Positions 25,900 to 34,838 of a stretch of DNA of 64,000 bases are shown here, one piece after another. Origin of the DNA: Bacteroidota bacterium (lineage in GTDB: Bacteria > Bacteroidota > Bacteroidia > Cytophagales > Cyclobacteriaceae). Under the pieces are notes generated by a model that saw nothing but the letters and a program-made list of their open reading frames with translations, did no database searches and was not told where the DNA came from. The stretch covers positions 1-64,000 of the forward strand of contig JAEZEH010000095.1 of NCBI GenBank assembly GCA_023417785.1, in the 5' to 3' direction. How positions within the stretch are numbered: the stretch's first letter is position 1; every line of letters begins with the position of its first letter. Both the position numbers and the translations under genes were made by a program.

Positions 25900-26871
25900 A
25901 TGGCAAGAATTCTTACGGGCATACAAAGCAGTGGAAGACCTCATCTCGGGAATCTGCTCGGTGCCATAATTCCGGCAATTCGGCTATCCCAGCAATCTGG
26001 AAATGAATCCTTCTTCTTTATTGCCGATCTGCATTCGCTTACAACCATCAAAGATCCGGAAACCCGCGTCAATAACGTACGCGCTGTGGCCGCGGCGTGG
26101 CTGGCATTCGGTTTCGATATTGAAAAGAATTACCTGTACCGGCAGTCTCGCATTCCAGAAGTTTGCGAGCTCACCTGGTACCTCAATTGCCTCACGCCAT
26201 TCCCCATGCTTGCGAATGCGCACTCTTTCAAGGATAAGTCAGAAAGGCTGTCAGATGTTAATGCGGGATTGTTCACGTATCCTGTTTTGATGGCGGCGGA
26301 CATCATACTCTATGACGCGCAATTTGTTCCGGTGGGTAAAGATCAGCGCCAGCACCTCGAAATGGCACGTGATATTGCCACTGCGTTCAACAATCAATAT
26401 GGCGACACCTTTGTGGTTCCCGAGGCACGAATCGAGGAAACCGTAATGACCATTCCGGGTACCGATGGTCAGAAGATGAGCAAATCGTACGGTAACATAA
26501 TCGACATCTTTTTGCCCGAAAAGGAATTGTTAAAGCAAATCAAAACGATCGTTACCGACAGTACTCCGCTTGAAGCGCCAAAGAATCCGGATATCGATAA
26601 TGTATTCGCCCTCTACAGCCTGCTGGCAACGCCGGAAGAAAAGGATGCTTTGCGGCAGAAGTACCTCGCCGGCAACTATGGGTATGGACATGCCAAGAAA
26701 GAACTGTACGAACTAATTCTGAAGAAATTCGAAAAAGAACGGGAAGCTTTTGACTATTACATGGGCAACCCCGCGGCCCTCGAGGCGAAACTGGAACAGG
26801 GCGAAGCAAAGGCGCGAATCATTGCACGCGACGTAATTGAACGAGTGCGGAAGAAACTCGGATTCAAATAG
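25900..26871 (+). CDS. trpS: Tryptophan--tRNA ligase
   Basis: 323 residues, normal for bacterial TrpRS. The HIGH-type motif is in ILTGIQSSGRPHLGNLLGA, and the KMSKS loop in GTDGQKMSKSYGN. It charges tRNA-Trp in the cytoplasm. It is a single gene preceded by an AT-rich leader (TTTATTTTATTTTATTTG) and followed by a repeat tract. Confidence 0.97.
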   Translation: MARILTGIQSSGRPHLGNLLGAIIPAIRLSQQSGNESFFFIADLHSLTTIKDPETRVNNVRAVAAAWLAFGFDIEKNYLYRQSRIPEVCELTWYLNCLTPFPMLANAHSFKDKSERLSDVNAGLFTYPVLMAADIILYDAQFVPVGKDQRQHLEMARDIATAFNNQYGDTFVVPEARIEETVMTIPGTDGQKMSKSYGNIIDIFLPEKELLKQIKTIVTDSTPLEAPKNPDIDNVFALYSLLATPEEKDALRQKYLAGNYGYGHAKKELYELILKKFEKEREAFDYYMGNPAALEAKLEQGEAKARIIARDVIERVRKKLGFK

Positions 26872-26934
26872 TTTCAGATTTCAACTTTCAGATTTCGGAT
26901 TTAATACATTGAAATCGGAAATATGAAACTCGAA
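26872..26934. repeat. TTTCAGATTTC-type repeat tract
   Basis: TTTCAGATTTCAACTTTCAG, then GATTTCGGATTT, then inverted TGAAATCGGAAAT. It starts directly after the trpS stop codon and fills the gap to the end of the convergent gene. Confidence 0.65.
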
Positions 26935-26935
26935 A

Positions 26936-27295
26936 TCATTTCCCAGTCCACACCACTTCCTGCTTTTCTTTGCCGACAGTGAGGATAATGCGCGGCGGAT
27001 TGCTCATCAGAACGAGCTTGGTGTCTTTGCCTGGGTATTTATCCACTTCAACAATCACTCCTTTCCCGACGTAGGCGATGGGCAGCAACACGTCATTGTC
27101 CGGACAGATGTCGTCATGGACGCTCTGTAACGCCTTTTCGAGAAACTCGCCGTATTTATCCTGGAAGTCATCCTCCATATCGTGAAGCTGTTCTTCAAGA
27201 TCATCATACTGAGGATTATTATAATCCAATTTACCGAGTTCGGCCTGTTTTTTTTCGATAGCCTGCAAGTCGGCGTCCAGGGCGTTTGTGTCCAT
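26936..27295 (-). CDS. Hypothetical protein, probably cytoplasmic, helical then beta
   Basis: 119 residues from ATG 27295 (MDTNALDADLQAIEKK). An upstream in-frame start would add 24 residues of poor quality. The first half is an acidic heptad-like helix (AIEKKQAELGKL, DDLEEQLHDMEDDFQDKYGE). The second half has strands LPIAYVGKGVIVEVDKYPG and LVLMSNPPRIILTVGKEKQE. I do not recognise a family. It has no signal peptide. The layout, a helical hairpin plus a small beta domain, suggests a small regulatory or chaperone-like protein, but this is only a guess. Confidence 0.65.
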   Translation of the reverse strand: MDTNALDADLQAIEKKQAELGKLDYNNPQYDDLEEQLHDMEDDFQDKYGEFLEKALQSVHDDICPDNDVLLPIAYVGKGVIVEVDKYPGKDTKLVLMSNPPRIILTVGKEKQEVVWTGK

Positions 27296-27442
27296 GTGCG
27301 AAGCGTTATTCAATTTTCGGGCTCCAAATTGGCAAAAAAAATCGGATGCACAGACTTTTTGTCCCAAAGTTTATTCAAACCAGTAGCAGCCCGCTTCCTC
27401 TAAACAATTCCGAAATCGTTTCCAATGAACCATGGTAAGCCT

Positions 27443-27450
27443 TAATTTTG
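27443..27450 (+). promoter_or_regulatory. Candidate -7 box for hppD
   Basis: TAATTTTG matches TAnnTTTG exactly and lies 21 bases before the hppD start codon. No clear TTG is seen at the -33 position. Confidence 0.45.
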
Positions 27451-27471
27451 GGCTTATAACTCATTAAACCT

Positions 27472-28566
27472 ATGCAAACGGATTTTCTTCCTTTGAATGG
27501 TACTGACTTTATTGAATTTTGGGTAGGCAACGCAAAACAGTCAGCGCTTTTCTATCAACATACTCTCGGTTTTAATCTCGTGGCCTACGCCGGTCCGGAA
27601 ACAGGCCTTCGCGACCGGGCATCGTATGTCCTTCAACAAAACAAGATACGGTTTGTTCTTACCTCACCTTTAACCCCCGATTCTGATATCTCCCGACATG
27701 TTTGTCTGCATGGCGACGGCGTAAAGGTGTTGGCACTATGGGTTGATGACGCCCGGAAGTCGTATCACGAAACGGTAAGCCGCGGCGCTGATAGTGTGCA
27801 GGAACCTACCATCCTCCGCGACGAACACGGCGAAGTGGTAATAGCTTCGATTCGAACCTATGGCGAAACGCTCCATACATTCGTAGAGCGAAAGAATTAT
27901 AGTGGACCTTTCCTTCCGGGCTTTCAGGCGCGTACCTCGACTGTTAACGTACAACCAATCGGGCTAAAATACATCGACCATTGTGTGGGGAACGTAGAGC
28001 TGGGAAAAATGAATACGTGGGTCGACTTCTACGAACGCGTAATGGGTTTTAACCTCCTTATCACCTTTGATGACAATGACATCTCAACCGAATACAGCGC
28101 GTTGATGTCGAAAGTGGTCTCCAATGGAAACGGCTACGTTAAATTTCCAATCAACGAACCTGCGGAAGGCAAACGGAAATCGCAAATCGAAGAATACCTT
28201 GACTTTTACAGAGGCCCAGGGGTTCAGCACATTGCGATCGCGACTGATGATATTGTCCGCACCGTGGGTGAACTTCGGAATCGCGGAATGGAATTTCTTT
28301 ATGTTCCGGAAACATATTACGAAGATGTTCTCGATCGTGTCGGCTCCATTGAAGAAGATCTCGAAGAATTGAAAAGTCAGAACATTCTTATTGATCGGGA
28401 TGAGGAAGGCTACTTGCTACAAATCTTCACCAAACCCATTCAGGATCGCCCCACAGTATTTTTCGAAATCATTGAACGCAATGGTGCCAAATCATTTGGA
28501 AAAGGGAACTTCAAAGCCTTGTTTGAATCGATTGAACGGGAGCAGGCGTTGAGGGGAAACCTTTAG
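27472..28566 (+). CDS. hppD: 4-hydroxyphenylpyruvate dioxygenase
   Basis: 364 residues, two vicinal-oxygen-chelate domains. It turns 4-hydroxyphenylpyruvate into homogentisate in tyrosine breakdown. The iron ligands lie in KYIDHCVGNV (first His), GVQHIAIATDDI (second His) and TVFFEIIERNG (Glu); GYLLQIFTKPIQDRP is the family signature. The homogentisate dioxygenase gene is not adjacent. A GC-rich repeat follows the stop codon. Confidence 0.95.
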   Translation: MQTDFLPLNGTDFIEFWVGNAKQSALFYQHTLGFNLVAYAGPETGLRDRASYVLQQNKIRFVLTSPLTPDSDISRHVCLHGDGVKVLALWVDDARKSYHETVSRGADSVQEPTILRDEHGEVVIASIRTYGETLHTFVERKNYSGPFLPGFQARTSTVNVQPIGLKYIDHCVGNVELGKMNTWVDFYERVMGFNLLITFDDNDISTEYSALMSKVVSNGNGYVKFPINEPAEGKRKSQIEEYLDFYRGPGVQHIAIATDDIVRTVGELRNRGMEFLYVPETYYEDVLDRVGSIEEDLEELKSQNILIDRDEEGYLLQIFTKPIQDRPTVFFEIIERNGAKSFGKGNFKALFESIEREQALRGNL

Positions 28567-28628
28567 GTTGCCGGGTGGCCAGTTAGCCCGGTGCCGGGTA
28601 GCCAGCGGGCCAGTTAGCCGGTGGCAAC
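28567..28628. repeat. GCCGGGTAGCC/GTTAGCC degenerate tandem repeat
   Basis: Near-repeats of CCGGGTGGCCAGTTAGCC and CCGGGTAGCCAGCGGGCC sit directly after the hppD stop codon. They are GC-rich, unlike the TTTCAG tracts, and related in wording to the tract at 57019. Confidence 0.65.
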
Positions 28629-28686
28629 GCGGTCAGATATGGAATTGCAACTGCGCGTCACAACCCCAAAATATCCCGTCCAACCA

Positions 28687-28715
28687 TTGATGATTGGCCT
28701 GTCTTTTTATCTTTG
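28687..28715 (+). promoter_or_regulatory. Promoter of the phosphoglucomutase gene
   Basis: TTG (28687-28689), an 18-base spacer and TATCTTTG (28708-28715) match the Bacteroidota pattern TTG-N17-23-TAnnTTTG. The ATG follows 18 bases later. The box overlaps the alternative TTG start at 28713, which supports ATG 28734. Confidence 0.65.
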
Positions 28716-28733
28716 GGCGTTAAAGCAAAACTC

Positions 28734-30464
28734 ATGTCTGAATTATTACAACAAGTGAAATCCAAAGCCCAGTCGTGGCTAAACAGTAACGTTATCGATG
28801 ACAACACAAAAGCCGAGGTTCAATCATTGCTGGCGAAGCGGGACTCGAAAGAACTAATCGATAACTTTTATAAGGATCTTGAATTTGGCACGGGCGGTTT
28901 GCGCGGAGTGATGGGCGCCGGAACAAATTGCATGAATAAGTACACGGTAGGTGTTGCTACCCAGGGACTTGCGAACTACCTCAACAAAAGTTTTCCGGAC
29001 ACAAAGGTTAAGGTCGCGATCGCGCATGACAGCCGGAATAACAGCCGGTTTTTTGCCGAAACAGTTGCCAATGTGCTTTCCGCGAACGGGATAGAAGTTC
29101 ACATGTTTGCTGAACTCAGACCCACTCCTATCCTTTCGTTTGCGATCCGCTTTCTCAAGTGTCAGTCCGGCGTTGTAGTAACAGCTTCGCACAATCCAAA
29201 GGAATACAATGGTTATAAAGCATACTGGACGGATGGCGCTCAGGTTGTTCCGCCCCACGACAAAAACATCATCGCCGAAGTAAATGCCATTACTTCATTT
29301 GAACAGGTGAAGTTTGAGCCGGTTCCGGAAAACATTCACGTCATCGGACCCGAAGTGGAAAAGGCGTACTATGAAGAAGTAAAAAAAATCATTCCGAATC
29401 ACGACGTCATTGCGCGGCACAAAAGCATTCCCCTGGTTTATTCCAGCATTCATGGTGCGGGTATCACGATGGTTCCCGAATGCCTTCGTCAAATTGGTTT
29501 TACCAACATCCATGTAGTTGAAGAGCAAGCCGTCGCCGATGGCAATTTCCCTACGGTGAAGTCGCCGAACCCCGAAGAGAAATCAGCTATGGAAATGGTT
29601 ATCGCGAAGGGGAAAGACCTCGGCGCAACAATGGTGATGGCTACCGATCCGGATACCGATCGCGTCGGTATCGGAGTTCGCCGTTCAGATGGCGAATTTA
29701 TTCTCCTGAACGGAAACCAGGCGTTCAGTCTGATGATGTATTTCATCATGAAGAATATCAAAGAAAAACAGAACACCTACATCGCAAAAACGATTGTTAC
29801 CACCGAACTGGTGGACCTGATGGCGAAGCAATTGGGTGTCGAATGCTATAACACCCTTACGGGATTTAAATACATCGCTGAGCTGATGGGTAAGTTTGAG
29901 GGAAAGAAACGGTTCATCGCAGCAGGTGAAGAGAGCTATGGATATATGGCCGGAGACTTCGTCCGCGACAAAGATGCCGTGTCGGCTTGTGCGTTTTTTG
30001 CTGCGATGGCGGCAAGCGCCCAGGACGAAGCCAAGTCGATGTACGATTGGCTGATTGACATGTACGTAGAGTTCGCATACTATAAAGAAAGTCTGCTCAA
30101 CGTTGTTAAGAAAGGCCAGCAGGGTGAGCAGGAGATCAAAGCGTTGATGGAAAAATTCCGGAACAACCCTCCTGCCGAAATAAACGGTAGCCGCGTTGTA
30201 AGACTTCTCGATTACAAGACACTTGTCGAAAAAGATCTGACTGCGGGCAAGGAAGCTTCTCTGGATTTTCCGAAATCAGATGTTCTACAATTCGTCCTTG
30301 AGGATGGGAGTAAGGTATCGGTGCGGCCTTCAGGCACGGAGCCGAAGATAAAATACTATATCAGTGTAAATACCAATTTGCCGTCGCGCGAGAAATTTGA
30401 CGAGGTTACCCGGGAACTGGATCTGAAGATCGAAGGGATAGAGGGCTACCTTATGTCTGTTTAA
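28734..30464 (+). CDS. Phospho-sugar mutase (phosphoglucomutase/phosphomannomutase)
   Basis: 576 residues, alpha-D-phosphohexomutase superfamily. The phosphoserine loop is VVTASHNPKEYNGYK, the metal loop ATDPDTDRVGIG, the sugar-binding loop GEESYGYMAGD and the phosphate-binding loop VRPSGTEPKIKYY. It interconverts glucose-1- and glucose-6-phosphate, or the mannose forms, and so supplies nucleotide-sugar synthesis. The long form of about 580 residues matches the PgcA-like group. ATG 28734 is chosen over TTG 28713. Confidence 0.93.
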   Translation: MSELLQQVKSKAQSWLNSNVIDDNTKAEVQSLLAKRDSKELIDNFYKDLEFGTGGLRGVMGAGTNCMNKYTVGVATQGLANYLNKSFPDTKVKVAIAHDSRNNSRFFAETVANVLSANGIEVHMFAELRPTPILSFAIRFLKCQSGVVVTASHNPKEYNGYKAYWTDGAQVVPPHDKNIIAEVNAITSFEQVKFEPVPENIHVIGPEVEKAYYEEVKKIIPNHDVIARHKSIPLVYSSIHGAGITMVPECLRQIGFTNIHVVEEQAVADGNFPTVKSPNPEEKSAMEMVIAKGKDLGATMVMATDPDTDRVGIGVRRSDGEFILLNGNQAFSLMMYFIMKNIKEKQNTYIAKTIVTTELVDLMAKQLGVECYNTLTGFKYIAELMGKFEGKKRFIAAGEESYGYMAGDFVRDKDAVSACAFFAAMAASAQDEAKSMYDWLIDMYVEFAYYKESLLNVVKKGQQGEQEIKALMEKFRNNPPAEINGSRVVRLLDYKTLVEKDLTAGKEASLDFPKSDVLQFVLEDGSKVSVRPSGTEPKIKYYISVNTNLPSREKFDEVTRELDLKIEGIEGYLMSV

Positions 30465-30512
30465 TGTCGAACGGAATAATGCTTCAGGCAAAGAAGCACA
30501 GTCAAACCAAGT

Positions 30513-31832
30513 CTAATGTCTAAGGATTTCCTCGTTGACGTCTTCGGCTTCAACGAGGCCCTTTTCATTTATCGACACGAGTTTCAGTGTTTTCAATTCG
30601 TTAATGAGCACCGGATCGTACTTTGCCGACACACGGATATAGTTTTGGGTAAAGCCATGCATCATGCCGCCTTCAACGTCGTTTTCAAATAATACTACGG
30701 ACTCGGTACTCAGGTTATCCTGATAGAATTTTCTTCGTTTCTTATCGGACAATGAATGGAGCATCTTTGAGCGATCCGCGCGTTGACTACCCGGAACCGA
30801 TCCATCCATCGTAGCGGCTACTGTATTTTCCCGCTCTGAATACGTGAACACATGCAGATAGGAAATATCGAGCTGATTAAGGAACTCGTAGGTTTCCAGG
30901 AAATCTTCGCGGGTTTCGCCCGGGAACCCAACGATCACGTCTACGCCGATGCAACAATGGGGCATCAGTGATTTGATCTTGTTCACACGATCGACGTACA
31001 ACTCCCGTTGATATCGGCGTCGCATCATCCGCAGTATTTTATTCGAGCCGGACTGAAGCGGAATATGGAAATGAGGGACAAACCGTTTAGACGTGGCTAC
31101 GAATTCAATGATATCATCCGTAAGAAGATTCGGTTCAATGGAAGAAATCCGGATCCGGTCAATGCCTTTCACTTCATCAAGCGCGCGGACCAGGTCGATG
31201 AAATGTTCTTTTCGTACGCCGTCCTGCAACCCGAAGTCACCGGTATTGACTCCGGTAAGCACTATCTCTTTAACATCGGTTGCCGCGATCTCGTGTGCCG
31301 TTTTCAGAATATTCGCAATGCTGTCACTGCGGCTTCCGCCCCGCGCCAGGGGGATCGTACAGAATGAACAGGAGTAATCACAACCGTCTTGCACCTTCAG
31401 GAACGTGCGGGTACGATCGTTGATCGAATAGGACGTATTGAATTTGTTTGCAGCCTCAATATCGGAAGCGATAACCTGCGGTGCGGGTTCGCGAACAAAG
31501 CCATCAAGCAGTTCCACGAGCCGGAATTTCTCCGCCGCCCCAAGGACGGCATCAACACCTGGAATGGACGCGATCTCCTGCGGTTTCAGCTGAGCATAAC
31601 AACCGATAATAGTCACATACGCGTCGGGTGAAATGCTTCGCGCCTCGCGCACTATCTTATGGCACTTTTTATCGGCGTTTTCGGTAACGGAGCAGGTATT
31701 TATGATGAATATATCTGGCGTGTCGGTAAAGTCGACCTTCCGGTAACCCTTCTCCTCAAACATGCGGGAAATGGTCGACGTTTCCGAGTAATTCAGCTTG
31801 CAACCGAGTGTATAAAAGGCAACCTTTTTCAT
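30513..31832 (-). CDS. mtaB: tRNA t6A37 methylthiotransferase MtaB
   Basis: 439 residues. The N-terminal UPF0004 domain has cysteines in TLGCKLNYSE, NTCSVTENADKK and IIGCYAQ. The radical-SAM motif is CDYSCSFCTIPLARG (CxxxCxxC). It ends with a TRAM-like domain. The enzyme turns t6A into ms2t6A at position 37 of tRNAs. CKLNYSET is the MtaB-type pattern rather than the MiaB or RimO form. It is on the same strand as the following ABC ATPase gene but 59 bases apart. Confidence 0.93.
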   Translation of the reverse strand: MKKVAFYTLGCKLNYSETSTISRMFEEKGYRKVDFTDTPDIFIINTCSVTENADKKCHKIVREARSISPDAYVTIIGCYAQLKPQEIASIPGVDAVLGAAEKFRLVELLDGFVREPAPQVIASDIEAANKFNTSYSINDRTRTFLKVQDGCDYSCSFCTIPLARGGSRSDSIANILKTAHEIAATDVKEIVLTGVNTGDFGLQDGVRKEHFIDLVRALDEVKGIDRIRISSIEPNLLTDDIIEFVATSKRFVPHFHIPLQSGSNKILRMMRRRYQRELYVDRVNKIKSLMPHCCIGVDVIVGFPGETREDFLETYEFLNQLDISYLHVFTYSERENTVAATMDGSVPGSQRADRSKMLHSLSDKKRRKFYQDNLSTESVVLFENDVEGGMMHGFTQNYIRVSAKYDPVLINELKTLKLVSINEKGLVEAEDVNEEILRH

Positions 31833-31891
31833 GACAAGGGTGCAAAAATAATAGTTTTTCGGCCCCTTTCCTGAATAATGTGACTAGCTTT

Positions 31892-32557
31892 TTATGAATT
31901 TGGTTGTACTACAATACCATCCTTAAGCTCTATTTTTCGGTCGGCCATCGTGGCCAACTCCTGATTATGGGTTACGATGATGAACGTATGCCCAAAGTCC
32001 TTTCTCAGCTGAAAGAACAAATTATGCAAATCGACCGCGTTTTTTGAATCGAGGTTTCCACTAGGTTCGTCAGCCAGAATAAGGTCTGGCGAGTTGATCA
32101 GCGCACGCGCAACCGCGGTACGCTGTTGTTCTCCGCCGGAGAGCTCCGAGGGTTTGTGGTCCGTCCGTTGCCCAAGTCCTAATAAATGCAGCAATTCAAG
32201 AGCCCGTTTTTTCACATCCGATTCACGTTGGCCATTAGCAATCAGTCCGGGGATCATCACATTTTCAAGGGCGCTGAATTCAGGTAGCAGGTTGTGAAAT
32301 TGAAAGATGAATCCAATGGATTGGTTCCGAAAGGAAGATAATTCACGGCCGGATTGCGCGAATACATCGCGGTCATGCATATACACTTTTCCCTGATCAG
32401 GCCGATCAAGCGTACCGAGAATATGGAGCAAAGTACTCTTACCCGCGCCGGACGCCCCTACGATGGCCACGACCTCCCCTTTTTGGACTTCTATATCAAT
32501 TCCTTTGAGGACGTTCAGTTTGCCATAGCTTTTTGTGACGTTGGAAGAACGGAGCAT
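31892..32557 (-). CDS. ABC transporter ATP-binding protein, LolD-like
   Basis: 221 residues from ATG 32557 (MLRSSNVTKSYGKL); the in-frame TTG five codons upstream is less likely. Walker A is GASGAGKSTLL, the signature LSGGEQQRTAVARAL, and Walker B LILADEPSGNLDS. The MacB/LolD type couples ATP hydrolysis to lipoprotein release from the inner membrane or to related membrane-extraction work. The permease gene is not next to it. The gene shares its intergenic region with sucC, which is divergent. Confidence 0.88.
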   Translation of the reverse strand: MLRSSNVTKSYGKLNVLKGIDIEVQKGEVVAIVGASGAGKSTLLHILGTLDRPDQGKVYMHDRDVFAQSGRELSSFRNQSIGFIFQFHNLLPEFSALENVMIPGLIANGQRESDVKKRALELLHLLGLGQRTDHKPSELSGGEQQRTAVARALINSPDLILADEPSGNLDSKNAVDLHNLFFQLRKDFGHTFIIVTHNQELATMADRKIELKDGIVVQPNS

Positions 32558-32606
32558 CGGATTGGATTTCAAATTTCAGATTTCGGATTCTATATTATTT
32601 CAGATT
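32558..32606. repeat. TTTCAGATTTC-type repeat tract
   Basis: GGATTTCAAATTTCAGATTT, then CGGATTC and ATTTCAGATTTGAGG, upstream of the lolD-like gene and of sucC. This is one of the few copies located between divergent genes. Confidence 0.6.
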
Positions 32607-32627
32607 TGAGGATAGCACGCCTAACCC

Positions 32628-32658
32628 TTGAAATAAAGCGGTAAATAAAGTAGTTTCG
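32628..32658 (+). promoter_or_regulatory. Candidate promoter of sucC
   Basis: TTG (32628-32630), a 20-base spacer and TAGTTTCG (32651-32658), one mismatch from TAnnTTTG. The sucC ATG is 18 bases downstream. Confidence 0.5.
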
Positions 32659-32676
32659 CCCGAAAACAAAAATTGC

Positions 32677-33888
32677 ATGAACATACACGAATACCAGGGC
32701 AAAGAAATTCTCAAGAAATACGGGGTTGCTGTGCAGCGCGGCCTTGTGGCCAACACTCCTGAGGGAGCTTCCGCGGCAGCCAAGGAACTTCAGAATGAAA
32801 CCGGAACCAAATGGTTTGTGATAAAATCTCAGATTCACGCCGGGGGCCGTGGTAAAGGTGTAGTTAAAGAAACCGGATCAAAGGGCGTTGTGCTGGCCAA
32901 AAGTCTCGCCGAGGTACCGGAGAAGGCAAAAGCCATCCTTGGTGGCACTCTTGTCACGCATCAGACAGGACCTGAAGGGAAACGGGTCAACAAGATTCTG
33001 ATTGCAGAAGACGTTTATTATCCGGGCGAAAACGAGCCCAAGGAATATTACATGAGCATCCTGCTTGACCGCGCAACGGGAACCCCGGTTATAATGGCAT
33101 CGGTTGAAGGAGGCGTGAACATCGAAGAAGTCGCTGAAGCCACTCCTGAAAAAATCATAAAAGAATGGATTGATCCCACTATTGGGCTACAACCCTTTCA
33201 GGCGCGCAAAGTCGCGTTTGCTCTGGGCTGGGAAGGTAACGCGTTCAAGGAAGGCGTCAAGTTCATTCATTCCCTTTATAATGCTTATATCGGACTCGAC
33301 GCTTCCATGTTCGAGATCAATCCCCTTTTGAAAACCTCCGACAACCGGATCCTCGCCGTTGATTCGAAAGTTAACCTCGACGACAACGCGTTGTATCGTC
33401 ATAAGGATCTGATGGAGTTGCGTGACTTGTCTGAAGAAGATCCCCTGGAGGTTGAAGCCGGCAAAGCTGACCTGAATTACGTGAAGTTGGACGGCAACGT
33501 CGGGTGTATGGTAAATGGCGCTGGTCTGGCAATGGCCACTATGGACATCATCAAACTGTCGGGTGGCGAGCCGGCGAACTTCCTCGACGTGGGTGGTGGA
33601 GCGAATGCCACTACGGTAGAAGCTGGTTTCCGGATCATTCTGAAGGATCCTAACGTAAAAGCCATTCTTATCAACATATTCGGTGGGATAGTTCGTTGTG
33701 ATCGGGTGGCCAATGGAGTGGTGGAAGCCTACAAAAAGATCGGTGATATCCGGGTTCCGATCATCGTACGTCTGCAGGGTACAAACGCAGAAGAAGGCGC
33801 CAGAATCATCGAAGAATCAGGGTTAAAGGTGAAATCCGCGATTTTATTGAAGGACGCTGCTGAAAAAGTAAAGGAAGTATTGGCCTGA
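32677..33888 (+). CDS. sucC: Succinate--CoA ligase (ADP-forming) subunit beta
   Basis: 403 residues. ATP-grasp enzyme of the TCA cycle that makes ATP or GTP from succinyl-CoA. It begins MNIHEYQGKEILKKYGV, has the KSQIHAGGRGKGVVKETGS nucleotide loop and ends with the CoA-ligase domain (LNYVKLDGNVGCMVNGAGLA, then GGANATTV and INIFGGIVRCD). sucD is not adjacent, so the two subunits are encoded apart, as is common in Bacteroidota. Confidence 0.96.
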   Translation: MNIHEYQGKEILKKYGVAVQRGLVANTPEGASAAAKELQNETGTKWFVIKSQIHAGGRGKGVVKETGSKGVVLAKSLAEVPEKAKAILGGTLVTHQTGPEGKRVNKILIAEDVYYPGENEPKEYYMSILLDRATGTPVIMASVEGGVNIEEVAEATPEKIIKEWIDPTIGLQPFQARKVAFALGWEGNAFKEGVKFIHSLYNAYIGLDASMFEINPLLKTSDNRILAVDSKVNLDDNALYRHKDLMELRDLSEEDPLEVEAGKADLNYVKLDGNVGCMVNGAGLAMATMDIIKLSGGEPANFLDVGGGANATTVEAGFRIILKDPNVKAILINIFGGIVRCDRVANGVVEAYKKIGDIRVPIIVRLQGTNAEEGARIIEESGLKVKSAILLKDAAEKVKEVLA

Positions 33889-33890
33889 CG

Positions 33891-33915
33891 GTGATTCCCT
33901 TTTCGGAATCATTTG
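33891..33915 (+). terminator. Weak terminator after sucC
   Basis: A 7-bp stem TGATTCC (33892-33898) / GGAATCA (33905-33911), a 6-base loop and only a short TTTG tail. Its position three bases after the sucC stop codon supports it. Confidence 0.55.
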
Positions 33916-33946
33916 TATATATTGACAAAAATTTGTTTGCGTAAGA

Positions 33947-34825
33947 ATGGCCAGGAAAGTTCTAATAGTTGCTTTGGTTTGCGTTTGTGTGTCGTACGTG
34001 GCGGATGCCCAAAGCTTTTATAACATCAGAAGGCCGCGAAACCTGCTTTTAAACCTCGGTTCAGGAATCGCTTACTATAAGGGCGATCTGGTCAACCCTG
34101 GCGAGATCGGGATCATTAAGCCAAATGTCACCATTGGTGCAGAATACTTTTTTAATGAGCGCATAAGCGGGCGGACTCAGCTGACGTGGTTTCAGACCAA
34201 GGGCGATGACGCGCAAGCCGATGACGACCGGAATGAGCGGAATCTTCATTTTCAAAGCGGAAACATAGAATTTGCCGTAACTGGCGCAGTGAGTCTGATG
34301 CCGATGACGCTCCGGTATTATGAGCGTCCAAGGTTTAATATTCACGCGTTCACCGGGATCGGCTTACTTTATTTCAACCCGAAGACAGAACTTGATGGCG
34401 AAAAATACGCGCTCCGGAAATACATGACTGAGAATGTGGCCTACAGCCGGATTCAGCCAGTGATTCCGATAGGTTTGGGCGGAAGGATCTTTATCAGCCC
34501 CTATTTTAATATTCTCATCGAAGGTGGCTACCGGTTCACATTCACAGATTATCTCGACGACGTGAGCCGCAGACGGTATCTGCCCATTGACCAACTTGGG
34601 GGCGATCCAACCTCTATCCGTGTCCGACTGGCGGATCGCCGACCTGAAATCGATACGCAGCCCTTCCCTCCTCATGAAAAAGGAGTCCGTGGCAACCCCG
34701 AGAACAACGACGGTTATTTCATTCTTAACATCAGTGTTCAATACTATTTCCCCCGCGAAATCTTCAATCAATCACAACGCAAGTTGTATACACACAAGCG
34801 CAGGGCAATCTTCCGGAAACGATAA
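33947..34825 (+). CDS. Outer-membrane beta-barrel protein, DUF6089-like
   Basis: 292 residues. The signal peptide ends VSYVADAQS. NLLLNLGSGIAYYKGDLVNP followed by NVTIGAEYFFNERISGRTQL is the pattern of DUF6089 proteins, and amphipathic strands alternate to the end (YFNILIEGGYRFTFTDYLDD, YFILNISVQYYFPRE). It should sit in the outer membrane; its function is unknown. The basic end (KRRAIFRKR) is inside by prediction. Its stop codon lies three bases from that of the convergent T9SS gene. Confidence 0.82.
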   Translation: MARKVLIVALVCVCVSYVADAQSFYNIRRPRNLLLNLGSGIAYYKGDLVNPGEIGIIKPNVTIGAEYFFNERISGRTQLTWFQTKGDDAQADDDRNERNLHFQSGNIEFAVTGAVSLMPMTLRYYERPRFNIHAFTGIGLLYFNPKTELDGEKYALRKYMTENVAYSRIQPVIPIGLGGRIFISPYFNILIEGGYRFTFTDYLDDVSRRRYLPIDQLGGDPTSIRVRLADRRPEIDTQPFPPHEKGVRGNPENNDGYFILNISVQYYFPREIFNQSQRKLYTHKRRAIFRKR

Positions 34826-34838
34826 ACGCTATCGTTTT
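34817..34838. terminator. Two-way terminator overlapping both stop codons
   Basis: AAACGATA (34817-34824), a 5-base loop AACGC, TATCGTTT (34830-34837), then T on the plus side and TTT after it on the minus side. It covers the TAA of the plus gene and the TAG of the minus gene. Confidence 0.65.
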
